Under the pieces are notes generated by a model, which had not been told where the DNA came from, did no database searches, and saw nothing but the letters and a program-made list of their open reading frames with translations. From Sacculina carcini (lineage: Eukaryota; Arthropoda; Thecostraca; Sacculinidae): a stretch of 64,000 nt of DNA. The stretch lies in NCBI GenBank assembly GCA_916048095.2, contig OU696584.1:958501-1022500 (forward strand), written 5' to 3'. Made by a program: the position numbers and the translations under genes. Shown one piece after another: positions 34,693 through 45,816 of the stretch; position 1 is the stretch's first letter, and the number at the start of each line of letters is the position of its first letter.

Positions 34693-35088
34693 CTACGTCA
34701 ACTTCGGAAAACGTATCATTCCGTAGAGAACAGCACCTGTGACGTGCGTGTTCACAAACAATTGACGATTCTGCGGCGTCGCCAACACAACTATATTGCT
34801 GGGGATCGGTGCACGGAGGACGGGCACAACACCACACACATGCTGTCTTAGTCGGGCTGGTCGTATTCGGCCGTTATAAATTTGCACGCGTCTGTCACCG
34901 TCCTTTGCTTCGTCGACTGTCGTCTCGATGATGAAGTCAGCCACTCGAGGTACATCTAAGTGTTCACACTCGAGCAGCGGGCCGGTCTGTCGTGCAGTGC
35001 CCGTCGTATCAACTAAATGAACATGTTTACATACGACAGAGCCAACAATTCCGTCAGAGCAACCGCAGTCATACATGCACGCACACAT
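34693..35088 (-). CDS. Unidentified ORF, 131 aa
   Basis: The open frame starts at the ATG at 35088 and ends at 34693; the frame is open a further 49 codons upstream without an ATG. Base composition (GC-rich with mixed amino acids) is like the real exons here and unlike the AT-rich sequence on either side. Visible stretches are LECEHLDVPRVADFIIETTV, RRVQIYNGRIRPARL and SNIVVLATPQNRQLFVNTHV. I do not recognise the family. It has no clear domain, signal peptide or membrane segment. It could be one exon of a larger gene, or part of the neighbouring LINE. Confidence 0.4.
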   Translation of the reverse strand: MCACMYDCGCSDGIVGSVVCKHVHLVDTTGTARQTGPLLECEHLDVPRVADFIIETTVDEAKDGDRRVQIYNGRIRPARLRQHVCGVVPVLRAPIPSNIVVLATPQNRQLFVNTHVTGAVLYGMIRFPKLT

Positions 35089-35239
35089 TTTACGTGGACG
35101 GTATATGAGCACAAAAGATGAGCACTTACAGTGGACTAGGTCCACAAGGTGATGAACCAGTATTGACGACAAATGTCGCCGGAAAACATTTCGAACACTA
35201 CTTCCTGTTGCACACGTGACTAATGAAAAATTCACGTAT

Positions 35240-36455
35240 TGCTGCCTGATTACAATATATTTATTTTGTATGAAATAAATATTCGACGAAAATACTAATT
35301 AAATATTAAATAAATTCCTTCATAAATGATATAAACTCAATTTTGAAGTTTCAGCGCATTTCTTCTTACTGAGGGATATTGTCGTTTGACAATGCAAGGT
35401 CACTTTATAAAAATTGATAAATTTTCAAATGTATACACCTATTTTTATGTAATTTAAATCAGAATCGTTCAAAACATGGCAAACATCATACTCTAAAAAA
35501 ATATATATACTTGGGGAATCGTATCGCATGGCATAATCGTATACATGTGCAATCGTATCGCTAGGCTGTGAGTGGCAGCTTTGTGTTTATTGTTTACAGC
35601 GTGATAGGTAAGGTGTATTGGGTAATATTTAGTAAGTGATATTAGGTGGTATTACGTGATATTTGTAGTGATATTAGGCGATATTAAGTGATATTGATAG
35701 TGATATTAGGGTTATAAGTCATATGAGTGTATTAGCGTGATAGGTAAGGTGTTATATTTTGTGTTGTTATATTTTCATATGTAAAGTTGTGGTCGTTGTT
35801 CATTATTCCAATAATGAGTTGAGTTGGTTATATGATTAAATTTAGTTTTCATGTGCGGATTTGAACAGGTTCTTATCCAACATCACGCCTATTTCACCTT
35901 TTCATCTCATATCCATGGTTTATAAATCAGTTCATGTTTTCGTCTGACAGTTGCCGCATGGTCATTTTGGCCGGCGCATTCTATAAGACCAAATAACAAC
36001 AAAGCAGTCAAGTAACATTGGCATAAACGCATAAATACGATACATTATGTGAATGAATGAAGTGCATGACTCAGGATTATGGTGAAGTAAATGCAAAACG
36101 TTGATCACACGGAAGTTTATTCTGCATTGTTCATCTTCGCTCTCATAACTGTAGAGAAACTGTTGAGTTGAATTCGATCATCTCTTGTTTTATACCAAAC
36201 TTGATATTTCTGTCCAAATTTAGCTTTGGCTTTTGTTTGTAGCGGTCATAATTTATGCAGGGACGTTGAATGCTGATGTGAAATATGAAAATAGCTGTTG
36301 ATTCTTACTTATTGCAACTTTTTCAATGTTTTTCAGCCGGCCTGCGTCAAATCATTGCAAAATATGTGCTGCTTTTGTGCGCACCAACCTCTCCTCTGTA
36401 TATGCATTGTCTGTCGTTGAGTCAGCAATGATTTATTATGAATGCTGATACATGT
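35240..36455. other. AT-rich intergenic, upstream of the CDK20 array
   Basis: I see no gene. About 35628-35705 holds a short run of GTGATATTA-like words (GTGATATTAGG, GTGATATTTGTA). CDK20's true promoter may lie here. Confidence 0.4.
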
Positions 36456-37178
36456 GATCAGTAGCAAGTGAAGTGATGGATCAGTAGCAAGTGAAGTGAT
36501 GGATCAGTAGCAAGTGAAGTGATGGATCAGTAGCAAGTGAAGTGATGGATCAGTAGCAAGTGAAGTGGTGGATCAGTAGCAAGTGAAGTGATGGATCAGT
36601 AGCAAGTGAAGTAATGGATCAGTAGCAAGTGAAGTGATGGATCAGTAGCAAGTGAAGTGATGGATCAGTAGCAAGTGAAGTGATGGACCAGTAGCAAGTG
36701 AAGTGATGGACCAGTAGCAAGTGAAGTGATGGATGAGTAGCAAGTGAAGTGATGGATCAGTAGCAAGTGAAGTGATGGATCAGTAGCAAGTGAAGTGATG
36801 GATCAGTAGCAAGTGAAGTGATGGATCAGTAGCAAGTGAAGTGATGGATCAGTAGCAAGTGAAGTGATGGATCAGTAGCAAGTGAAGTGATGGATCAGTA
36901 GCAAGTGAAGTGATGGATCAGTAGCAAGTGAAGTGATGGATCAGTAGCAAGTGAAGTGATGGATCAGTAGCAAGTGAAGTGATGGATCAGTAGCAAGTGA
37001 AGTGATGGATCAGTAGCAAGTGAAGTGATGGACCAGTAGCAAGTGAAGTGATGGATCAGTAGCAAGTGAAGTGATGGATCAGTAGCAAGTGAAGTGATGG
37101 ATCAGTAGCAAGTGAAGTGATGGATCAGTAGCAAGTGAAGTGATGGATCAGTAGCAAGTGAAGTGATGGACCAGTACC
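36456..37178 (+). repeat. 23-bp array running into the CDK20 start codon
   Basis: Units of GATCAGTAGCAAGTGAAGTG followed by ATG repeat at exactly 23 bp. The first unit ATG is at 36476 and the real CDK20 ATG is at 37166, which is 30 periods later. Each unit reads ATG-GAT-CAG-TAG (Met-Asp-Gln-stop), then CAA-GTG (Gln-Val). One unit has GTG for ATG, one has GAG for CAG, and a few have GAC for GAT. The final unit reads ATG-GAC-CAG-TAC and goes on as the gene. G at -3 and +4 makes each ATG a good start context. Confidence 0.95.
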
Positions 37179-40100
37179 AGGTACTTGGTTGTATGGGTGA
37201 GGGAAGTCACGGTCTGGTGCTGCGAGCTCGCTGCGTGCGCACCAGTCGTTTGGTCGCTCTCAAGAGGATAAGAGCGCTCACTTGCTCGGGCTCGTTGAAC
37301 GTGTTGGTGTTGCGCGAGATGCTGGCCATGCGTCAATTAGAGGCTGGCACTTGTGATGGCGCGCATGACAGCCAAGTGGAAGACAATCATGATGTCGAGC
37401 GTACTGGTGGAGTGAACATTGTCAGATTGTGGGATGTGTTCGCTCACGGAGCTTCTCTGGTGCTGGTAATGCAGTATATGAACACGGATTTGTCGCAGGT
37501 GAACCGTGCTCGTCTTTCTTCTGTCATTGCATCTTTTTCCATCCGTTGTGTTATTTTGAATTAAGAAAAATCCAAAACAAATTGGATTTGAGAACACTGA
37601 TATTCTGTACATTACGTGTGAACTAAGCGTGCACAAACCAACATCATCGTTTCCATTGTCAGCTGAATAATGAATCAGTTAGGCTTTGTTTGTCTTCTTG
37701 CTGCGATATTCCCCGTGAAATATGAAATCGATGATCGGTCCGCGGCATAGTAAATAGTAAATATTCCCTGTATTTTTTACAGGCTAAATTAGGAGAATTA
37801 AATAAATTCAGTGGATTTTCTAGACGATCGCCTGAACATGTATTTGTATCAGGTGATTGGTGATATCAACCAACACTTGGGTTTGGCTCGAGTTAGACGC
37901 TATATGCACGCGCTGCTCAGTGGCCTGATGTTCCTGCACGAGCGAGGCATGTTGCATCGTGATATCAAGCCGTCCAACTTGCTCATTGATCAAGGCGATC
38001 GTCTCAAACTGGCTGACTTTGGCCTGTGCAGACTACGTCACGCCACCAGGCCTTATACACACCAGGTGATTCATCATGAATTACACATCAAATCTGGCTC
38101 AACCCATTTCCTGCCGTCATTGCATTGATTGCATCAACTTGGACATTTCCAAGCTTGTATATCAATGTAGTTCTTTTTTTTTAAATATTACGTTGATATC
38201 AAATAAATGTTCCTAATTAATATAGCCTAATTATTTAATGTGTGTTAATATAGACATAAAACTACAAAATGCTATTATTAAGTGATCTCGTATGATATCA
38301 CCGGGAGGTAAAGGCTTAATAAAACAACGTTTTTTCTTTTTTCATATCCTCTCCACAGTTTTCATGATTTCAATTTAAAAAAGTCATAAATCACAACCAT
38401 TTATACCAGCCATACTCCAAGACCATTACATTTTATCTCAAATATTAATATCCCTGTCGCATTGGTGATGAAGTTATTACGATTCTTACAGCGGGGAAGG
38501 ACGTAGTGATGGCGCCAGGATTTTCCAATGGGGGGGCTGAGGAAAAAGTTGTGGGGCTTGGCGAAGCATGAAGAGCTACACTCGAACGCTGACTACATAA
38601 TATTATAATATGGGCCTGGAGCACACTGATTCAGTCCTCGAACTTGAACCAAAATTACAGGACTTCATTTACAATGGTAATACATTTTTATGTATATGAT
38701 TTGGGGGGTTTGGCATATTTTTGGGGGGGCTGAAGTTCCCCAAGCCCCCCTCCTCCTTGGCGTCGCCACTGGAAGTACTCAATTTTGTCTCAGTGAAAAT
38801 ACGGTGTTTGTGCGTTTATATTCTACGCTATTTTAACCGTGTATAAAGAGACCATTTTCGGTCTAGATTTTCACTGTGAAAATAGCTGGTCTCTTATTCA
38901 TGGGTGTAATTCTTTTAGCATCAGTATGATATCTGATGAAACATTTAATGAAAGCATAACTTTGTGGACTTGTGGTGGACTCCGTGGTGCAGTGGCTAGC
39001 ACACCCGCCTTTCAAGCGGGAGGTCCGTGGTTCGAATCCCGGCGGAGCAGAATTTCATCGGGCGAATTCTATAATCCAACAGCCCCTGTCAACCCAGTAG
39101 TAAATGATGGTACCAGATATCAGTCATGTGTTGTGTCATGCATTCTGGGGAGGTGGCCCTCTCACGTCCTAATACGTATTACGTCCATTTGGCGTCATAG
39201 CGTGGAGAGGGTCGGTTCTGCGGTGACAGCGAGCTGCACGGGACACACCTGTGTGTTCATAAGCTTCGGCTTCTTCCAGTGTAGCAGCTGTCACTTAGGC
39301 ATTTAACCTTTTAACCTTTATTTATAAATATAATTCAAAATTCATTTACATCTATTTTCAGCCATTTCATGTAGCTATTTCAAATCTGCCAGGTTACATT
39401 AGCAATGTCAAATGCAATTTCTATGATGAATAAAGTTTTTCATTACTTAAACTTCCAGAATTTTTGGCAAATAGTTGAACTGGTCTTACACACTTGAAAA
39501 TACATGTTGGTGTGGGGGTAGGTTGCGACCAGGTGGTACCGTGCTCCCGAACTGCTATTTGGCGCCAGACGCTACTGTTCGGGCGTGGACATGTGGTCGG
39601 TCGGCTGTGTGCTAGCTGAAATGATCAACCGAGCCCCGCTGTTCGCCGGCCGCTCGGATATTGAGCAGTTGATAGTAGTGGCTCGAGCACTTGGCTCGCC
39701 CTCACTCACTGACTGGCCCCAACTGGCTGCATTGCCAGATTATAATAAACTGCCGATGCCTCACTTTCCGGCGCCGGCTCACAATACAGCACTAACAGCG
39801 GTCGTGCAGCCGTGCAGTCAGCTGGTGCCCGAGGCGGTGGACTGGCAGCGACGCTTGTTATCTGCCCTGCTAGTGTATCATCCGGCACGACGTCTATCTG
39901 CCAGCCAGGCTCTGCACTCTCTCCCTCCACCATCATCACCATCATCGCCACTACACTCTCTTCCTCCACCATCATCACCATCACCGCCACTACACTCTCT
40001 CCCTCCACCATCATCACCATCACCGCCACTACACTCTCTTCCTCCACCATCATCACCATCACCGCCACTACACTCTCTTCCTCCACCATCATCATCATCA

Positions 40101-40724
40101 CCATCACCGCCACTACACTCTCTTCCTCCACCATCATCATCATCACCACTACACTCTCTCCCTCCACCATCATCACCGCCACTACACTCTCTTCCTCCAC
40201 CATCATCACCATCACCGCCACTACACTCTCTTCCTCCACCATCATCATCATCACCGCCACTACACTCTCTCCCTCCACCATCATCATCATCACCGCCACT
40301 ACACTCTCTCCCTCCACCATCATCACCATCACCGCCACTACACTCTCTCCCTCCACCATCATCACCATCACCGCCACTACACTCTCTTCCTCCACCATCA
40401 TCACCATCACCGCCACTACACTCTCTTCCTCCACCATCATCATCATCACCGCCACTACACTCTCTCCCTCCACCATCATCATCATCACCGCCACTACACT
40501 CTCTTCCTCCACCATCATCACCATCACCGCTGTGTGTGCCGTCATTATCGAGTGGCACGGTGACCCCGGTCGGTCATGATGCGACCTCATATCTCGCTGT
40601 CACATCAGTATCGCCCAACTTAGTTAAACCGGTCGAATTATCAGTCATTAATGAGAAAATTGTGTTTGACCGACTGCGAAAACAATTGGACGAATTTCGC
40701 CTCGTTTACTGTAAGATTCGCTGA
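37166..40724 (+). CDS. CDK20: Cyclin-dependent kinase 20 homologue (3 exons, 582 aa) with repeat-expanded tail
   Basis: Ser/Thr kinase of the CDK20/CCRK family, which regulates ciliary kinases and cilium length. Exons 37166-37498, 37853-38065 and 39522-40724, all joined in phase 0. MDQYQVLGCMGEGSHGLVL (start and P-loop) mirrors the family's MDQY start; ALKRIR holds the ATP lysine (Lys33). An acidic insertion follows the C-helix. Then LHRDIKPSNLL, LADFGLC, the activation segment [20 protein letters not shown] (split by intron 2 after THQ), VDMWSVGC and LPDYNK. After RRLSASQAL, where vertebrate CDK20 has a short tail, sixteen copies of LHSLPPPSSPSPP-like sequence follow (about residues 315-519), then a 60-residue tail to the TGA. 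Family length is about 346 aa. The start lies in the last unit of the 23-bp array. Whether the repeat is translated is not proven. Confidence 0.88.
38504..38771 (+). mobile_element. hAT-like MITE (CAGTGGCGG family)
   Basis: The left end is TAGTGATGGCGCCAGG and the right end is GGCGTCGCCACTG. Flanking 8-mers gaaggacg and gaagtact share six positions. The interior matches the element at 3857-4197. It lies in CDK20 intron 2. Confidence 0.55.
38975..39325 (+). mobile_element. tRNA-derived SINE candidate
   Basis: The head resembles a tRNA: an A-box TGGTGCAGTGGC, a D-arm GTGC...GCAC, a perfect anticodon stem CCCGC/GCGGG with loop CTTTCAA (anticodon TTC), and a perfect B-box GGTTCGAATCC. The T-stem and acceptor stem are mispaired, so it is not a working tRNA gene. 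A 250-bp unrelated body follows and it ends in TTTAACCTTTTAACCTTTAT, a short repeated tail as SINEs have. It lies in CDK20 intron 2. Confidence 0.6.
39911..40530 (+). repeat. 39-bp coding minisatellite in CDK20 exon 3
   Basis: Sixteen units of about 39 bp (CACTCTCTTCCTCCACCATC followed by ATCACCATCACCGCCACTA), with lengths of 33, 36, 39 or 45 bp, all multiples of three. Change in length is mostly loss or gain of ATC/ACC triplets. The CDK20 frame is open throughout; two other + frames and two - frames are also open, so openness alone is weak evidence. Confidence 0.9.
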
Positions 40725-41386
40725 TTTATGTGAAAATACAACATGCGTCCATGAATTAATGCTGTTGAGAATTGCTTTAGTAAGTCATTTTGACATTTTA
40801 TCTCGGGATTTGTGGAATTTTCGGAATTTAAGGTAATATGTTTGGAAGAACGAATATAACAGTTGTCGTTTTGTCATTGTTCTTGTTTTGAGTTCAATTG
40901 TAAACCCAGGTGAGTGTGGTTGCATGTTGGCATCAATATAGGCGGCGGCAATGCTGGCGTTGTCTTGGGAACTGTTGAATCAGCACAACTGGCATGTTAT
41001 ATGTGATTGAGCGCGTTCATATAAGTTGGATACTCCTTCACTTAGTGATGAGCGACCAGTCTAGCAACATGCATTAATGCATTAACCGATGCATTAATCT
41101 GCAACAGCCTGAATGAGAAGTTCAGTTCATAATTGCAACCGAATTGCAAGTGTTCAGTTAGTTCCTCATCTTAATAATGATATTGCGGTGCGGTAGTACA
41201 TGTTGATACTGACATTACACACTCACACACATATAAGTGCATTTTTGTGTGTGTGTGTGTGTGTGTGTGTCTGTGTATTTGTCAATCACGCTCACACATA
41301 ATACCACAAAAATATAACAAAATATATACATAGACCAGAAGTGAAAGTGTTTCTCTATCACATGTTGTTCGAATAACATCAGAACC

Positions 41387-42012
41387 CATGGGCGTAGCTC
41401 CTGTATGGTTGTGGGGGGTATATACAGGCCCCGAAAAACTGGCTGAAGGTATGAAATATTTTATGCAATTATATTCCCGAGAATTTTGCTGAGCTCAGTT
41501 CATTAGGTATATAATCAAAATTAGCATAGCAAAAAATAACAATAAATTATACTATTAATTATTACGCAATATACTTTACATTGTAAGTATGTGTTGCATT
41601 GTAAGTATGTGTTGCATTGTAAGTATGTGTTCAAATTGTCGTTTGATCCCTCCTCACATACTCTCACTCCCTATGCTACGGTCTGATTCCACAATTTGAT
41701 CGGTCTGATTTCATGGTTTAGTCTGCTCCTGTCATGTGCTTTCTGTTGTAGATATTTTTCTCTAATTGTGTTGCCTTTTTTCATGTGTGATCTGCTATGT
41801 GTTTGAAGTCTGTGCGTTTTTGTTATTTGGCGTTAGTTTTGGTGTTACGTTGCGCGCGCGTGTATATGTGCGCTAAATCAAATATATTGTTTGTTTTGTT
41901 TGTTCAATTGAATAGGCCGAAAATAGCCGAGGGTCGCATACAACTGAGCCAACTGAACACTAATGCATGATGACTGTCATCCCCCGAGCCTTCACACAAA
42001 TCTACGCCCCTG
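41387..42012. mobile_element. hAT-like non-autonomous element, 626 bp
   Basis: Ends are CATGGGCGTAGCTCC at the left and AAATCTACGCCCCTG at the right. Flanking 8-mers tcagaacc and tcagaaat share the first six bases. The interior has no coding capacity. It lies between the convergent CDK20 and TMEM231 genes. Confidence 0.6.
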
Positions 42013-42446
42013 TCAGAAATGAGTTCATCTGCAATATTATTATCATGCAAACCAATTAAAACAACTTCATTCCAGGAGCATTTATAGCGTATAAATCCTT
42101 TTATTGCAAGATTTTGCAAGCGCAATGGGACCATACACAAACACACGTAAGTATAAACTCATATAAAAATACACAGCAATTGACACACACGCGACAAATT
42201 ACATCAACCACACACATGAATTACTGATGATGGAGTTTGCTACATGAAAATACGGTTCATGTTTGGCCGTCTATCAACAGAAGAGCGGTCAGTGTACACG
42301 CGGTGTTAAAAAGCACAGCACAAATACAACATCGAAGAGCCAATATTGCGATCAAGATCATGAGATCAATTGTGTTGGTAATGCATAACAACACCGCTGA
42401 CAATACTAAGAACTTAAAAATATAACGTCAATTTTAATAATACTAT

Positions 42447-42452
42447 TTTATT
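42447..42452 (-). terminator. Polyadenylation signal for TMEM231
   Basis: Minus-strand AATAAA, 104 bp past the TMEM231 stop. Confidence 0.4.
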
Positions 42453-42555
42453 TAATTAATACTATTTAATTATACTATTAAATATATTTAATTAATACTA
42501 TTTTAGACAAGCAAAAACATACCAAACACAAAACAAAAGCTTACACATCTTGTTT

Positions 42556-43611
42556 CTAGAGCATTATGTGGCCACGAACGCACCAGCGATCGACACTGAC
42601 GTGCGTGCTGAACAAATTACCGGAGAAGAGCCAGCGAGTGAGCCAGCCAAACACGAGCGATGACACGATCAGCACAGCCGCGTACTGCAGCCACGCCCAC
42701 TGCAACACTCGCCATACGCCAGGCCGGTAGTGAACCACTTGTCGGTCCGGGTAGTTGACGGTCAAGTCGAGTCGAAAGCGTCGAGCTCGCCGTATCGGAG
42801 ACAACGTCGGAGTCCAGTGCGTGAAACGAGTCTCAACCTCAGCAGTTAAATTACGAGCAAACATCTGGGCAATGATCGATGATAGAGTCGGCACGGGGTG
42901 TCCTTGGTTCATATCGCTCTTATGACGAGTGTCAGCGAAAACATCACCAGGAGATGACGAGGCGGAGGACGGACGGTGGTCGGACAAGAGATGACGTTGT
43001 CTCAGTTTCATTTCGGACAACACTTGCACCGCCGACACATCGTCTGCTGTCATGCCTTGTCGTGGGTCCACACTCACCATGACCAGCCAATCTTGCGTTA
43101 AACGTTCTGTCTCAGCACCGTGCAAACTGACCGAGAAACCGAGCAACATCTCGAGCGACCGCATTCTCTGCCACGGCGGCATTACAAAATCAGCGACCAA
43201 ATGCAGTCGCTCGCTGCGTCCGTCACGGTCCACGTCCTGCTCGCGACTCTCGACGTACGGCACGGCTCGTGCGGTCGACGGATACACCCGTGCGTCAGAC
43301 AGTTGCGGAATGGTCGACCACATCTGGTAGCCGCCGCGAGGAAGTATCACCGGCCCCTTGTCTCCAGTCTCGCTGGCACTCCAGTCATCGGTGTGCAACA
43401 CACACAAGCATTCGTGGGTGAATCGTACACTGAGAGGCTCCCGAGCGACGGCCATTTTGAGCCACAACGCGCCGCCGTTATAAACAACCACCAGCGGTAC
43501 CAGCAGCCACAACAGGCGACACACGCAGCTGAACGCAAAACCGGCCGTCCAGAATGCGGCCCGATGTCGCACAACAGGACATTCCTCATGCAACGTGTAC
43601 AGTGTGGACAT
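42556..43611 (-). CDS. TMEM231: TMEM231 homologue, intronless, 351 aa
   Basis: Two-pass membrane protein of the MKS/B9 complex at the ciliary transition zone, part of the diffusion barrier between cilium and plasma membrane. The start MSTLYTLHEECPVVRHRAAF parallels the family's MxLYELFSHPV start, so the ATG at 43611 is preferred over one 23 codons upstream. The first membrane segment is about residues 20-43 (VCRLLWLLVPLVVVYNG). Then LWLK, SVRFTHECL, MWSTIPQLS, VESREQDVDRDGRSERLHL, YRPGVWRVLQWAWLQYAAVL and a second membrane segment near residues 300-325, then a short tail. Length is slightly above that of vertebrate TMEM231. No introns. It is convergent with CDK20. Confidence 0.85.
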   Translation of the reverse strand: MSTLYTLHEECPVVRHRAAFWTAGFAFSCVCRLLWLLVPLVVVYNGGALWLKMAVAREPLSVRFTHECLCVLHTDDWSASETGDKGPVILPRGGYQMWSTIPQLSDARVYPSTARAVPYVESREQDVDRDGRSERLHLVADFVMPPWQRMRSLEMLLGFSVSLHGAETERLTQDWLVMVSVDPRQGMTADDVSAVQVLSEMKLRQRHLLSDHRPSSASSSPGDVFADTRHKSDMNQGHPVPTLSSIIAQMFARNLTAEVETRFTHWTPTLSPIRRARRFRLDLTVNYPDRQVVHYRPGVWRVLQWAWLQYAAVLIVSSLVFGWLTRWLFSGNLFSTHVSVDRWCVRGHIML

Positions 43612-44216
43612 TACAGACAACCCTGGTGCCACAGATACACTGGCAATAATACAACCTGCAGTTATTGCAAGCACAAGCAATGCGGCCGCTTAGCTTGGCT
43701 CATTTACATTGCACACAAGTGTCAAATAAATGCTTAATCGCACATACCAATTATCATCTAGTTTTGCCATAGAAAAACAGGGTCCTAACTACCCGAAACA
43801 AATAATGAACACGTTTTGTGTATATTGTACTTGTCTTGCGATTTTCATTGAATTACATAAATTACGCGTTGAATAAAAAATACAACCTTTTTCGTGTTCT
43901 CATTTCACGTGTTTGCCTAGCGTTGATTGACAAAGTGTTTGTATGTGTGTGTGTATATGTGGGTTTGTGTGTATATGTGTCAGTGTATATGTTTGTTTTT
44001 TGTTTGTTTGTATGTATTGTCATTCAACATCAAGTACACAAATAGAACACTACAAAAACAAAACAAATGACAAAGTCCGCCGAGCATCGCTCCTTAGCAG
44101 ACTTGATGTTAATTATATGGAATTAATATAGTTGACATTTGTGATGGATAGTAATATAGCAAACTACACATATATATGATAATATGCATGAGTACATGAT
44201 GTATATGTATGTGTCA

Positions 44217-44248
<32 letters not shown>

Positions 44249-44599
44249 GTATGTTTGTGTAGTGTTGACTGCATTTAGCGTGTTCGAGGTTGGCTGCTCT
44301 CCTTTACGTGTGATCGCTATCATTCGCGTTGTGATATTGTGATTTCTTTAACACAATATAATATAGAAATATATAATATAATGAACATAATGAGTACAAT
44401 ACAATAATATATAAAATAAAATATAGAAATAATATAAATGAAATGTACTATGAAAATAATTTAATAGGTGTGATAAATGAAATAATAAATTGATTATAGC
44501 TGACAAAATGTAAGCTAAAATTGAATTAGCCAAACGTACGACATAAAATTCACACCACCGCTAGACCACAAATAAAAACCAGACAATACAAACAGTATG
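43612..44599. other. Intergenic, AT-rich
   Basis: TMEM231's promoter should lie at the left edge. There is a (GT)n near 44215-44245 and an A/T-only-like stretch at 44345-44520. I see no gene. Confidence 0.4.
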
Positions 44600-44607
44600 C
44601 TGATCAC

Positions 44608-45816
44608 TAGGGCTGTCAAAAAAGTAACCTAAAAATCAGAAAAAAGTAACTTTATTTTCGAGAAAAAGTAACCTAAAAATAACCTGAGTTTTAAAGTTAT
44701 TATCACTTTTGTATCGTTTTATCACATGTTCATCACGCCTTTGCTGATTAGTGCGCTATGTGAAATACACGGTTTGTTTGTTGTTTGTTTGTGAACATAT
44801 AAAGTAACCTAATAACCAATAAAAAGGTAACCTAAAAATAACCTCCTTCAAAAAAGGTCAATTTCTGTTTGCAGTTCTGAAGGAAGAAAATACACCAGTC
44901 CTTCTTTTTTATCATCTTTCCGAGTTGGTACTACTTTTCCACCCTCTCCGATCTGGTACCATTTTTACAACAAACAACCAAAAGTGACTTAACATAATTT
45001 AGCTAACATCGAAAAAAGGAGCAAAACCATCAGAATATAATTTTAAGTGGAAAGCTCATACAAATGCGGAATACACTAATTGCAAATGTAAATATTTTCC
45101 GTAATGGTCGCAATAATGTTCTTTATATTTTTCAATGGAACTTTTTATCAAATAGCACGTACTACAGTAGCGTAAACACTGCATGTGTTAATGCCCTCCG
45201 TCCTCCCATATGTCAAACGTGGGATAATGGCGCCATCTCACGCCCTGAAAACCACGTGCAAATTCCTGTTAAAGTAAATACGTACAGTGAAGTGCTACAG
45301 TGCAGTATCTGGTATAGAGAGCTCACACATCGTACTATACCACGCTCCAAACATCTCACGACACCATCCGGTTCGTGGACATTTCCTAAAATGGAATTAC
45401 ACTATCCTGCGTACCCAAAAACGTATAAATATCTTGTAGCACGGACATTAAGATGAATATCAATTGCTAAATCCTAACAGCAGAAATGTTGACATTTCTT
45501 GATCTTCAGACCTAATATTCCATCTCTTTTCCTATTTTATCCTCATATATACCGTTTTTGTGTCTATTATCTGCAAAAAGTCACCAAACTTCGTGGTAAA
45601 CTTACCTAATTACAAGAAAAACAACAAAAGTTAACCTAACGATAAAAAAGTAACCTTAAAAGCAAAAAAGTAACCTAACGATGAAAAAGTAACTTTTGGT
45701 AACCTAATAACTTGTTTAATAATTATCGTACACAACTTTTTCATGCAGTTTTAGGTAGCTTAGGAAAAAGTGACCTTTAGGTGAAAAAGTAACTTTATTA
45801 ACTTTTGACAGCCCTA
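44608..45816. mobile_element. hAT-like element, 1209 bp, perfect 8-bp target duplication
   Basis: Ends TAGGGCTGTCAAAA and TTTTGACAGCCCTA are exact inverted repeats, and CTGATCAC stands on both sides (44600-44607 and 45817-45824). Both subterminal regions are packed with AAAAAGTAACCTAA-like words. The central frame at 45064-45456 resembles no transposase I know, so the element is probably non-autonomous. Confidence 0.85.

Noticed and set aside
38985..39052. A functional tRNA-Glu (TTC) gene
   Set aside because: The anticodon stem and B-box are good, but the T-stem and the acceptor stem do not pair properly, and a SINE-like body and tail follow.
39706..40590. Antisense frames (Met/Val/Glu-rich and Gly/Asp-rich) opposite CDK20
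   Set aside because: They are shadows of the CDK20 coding repeat with no independent support.
45064..45456. 130-codon frame inside the hAT-like element
   Set aside because: No transposase motif, no codon-like composition, and no resemblance to any family I know.
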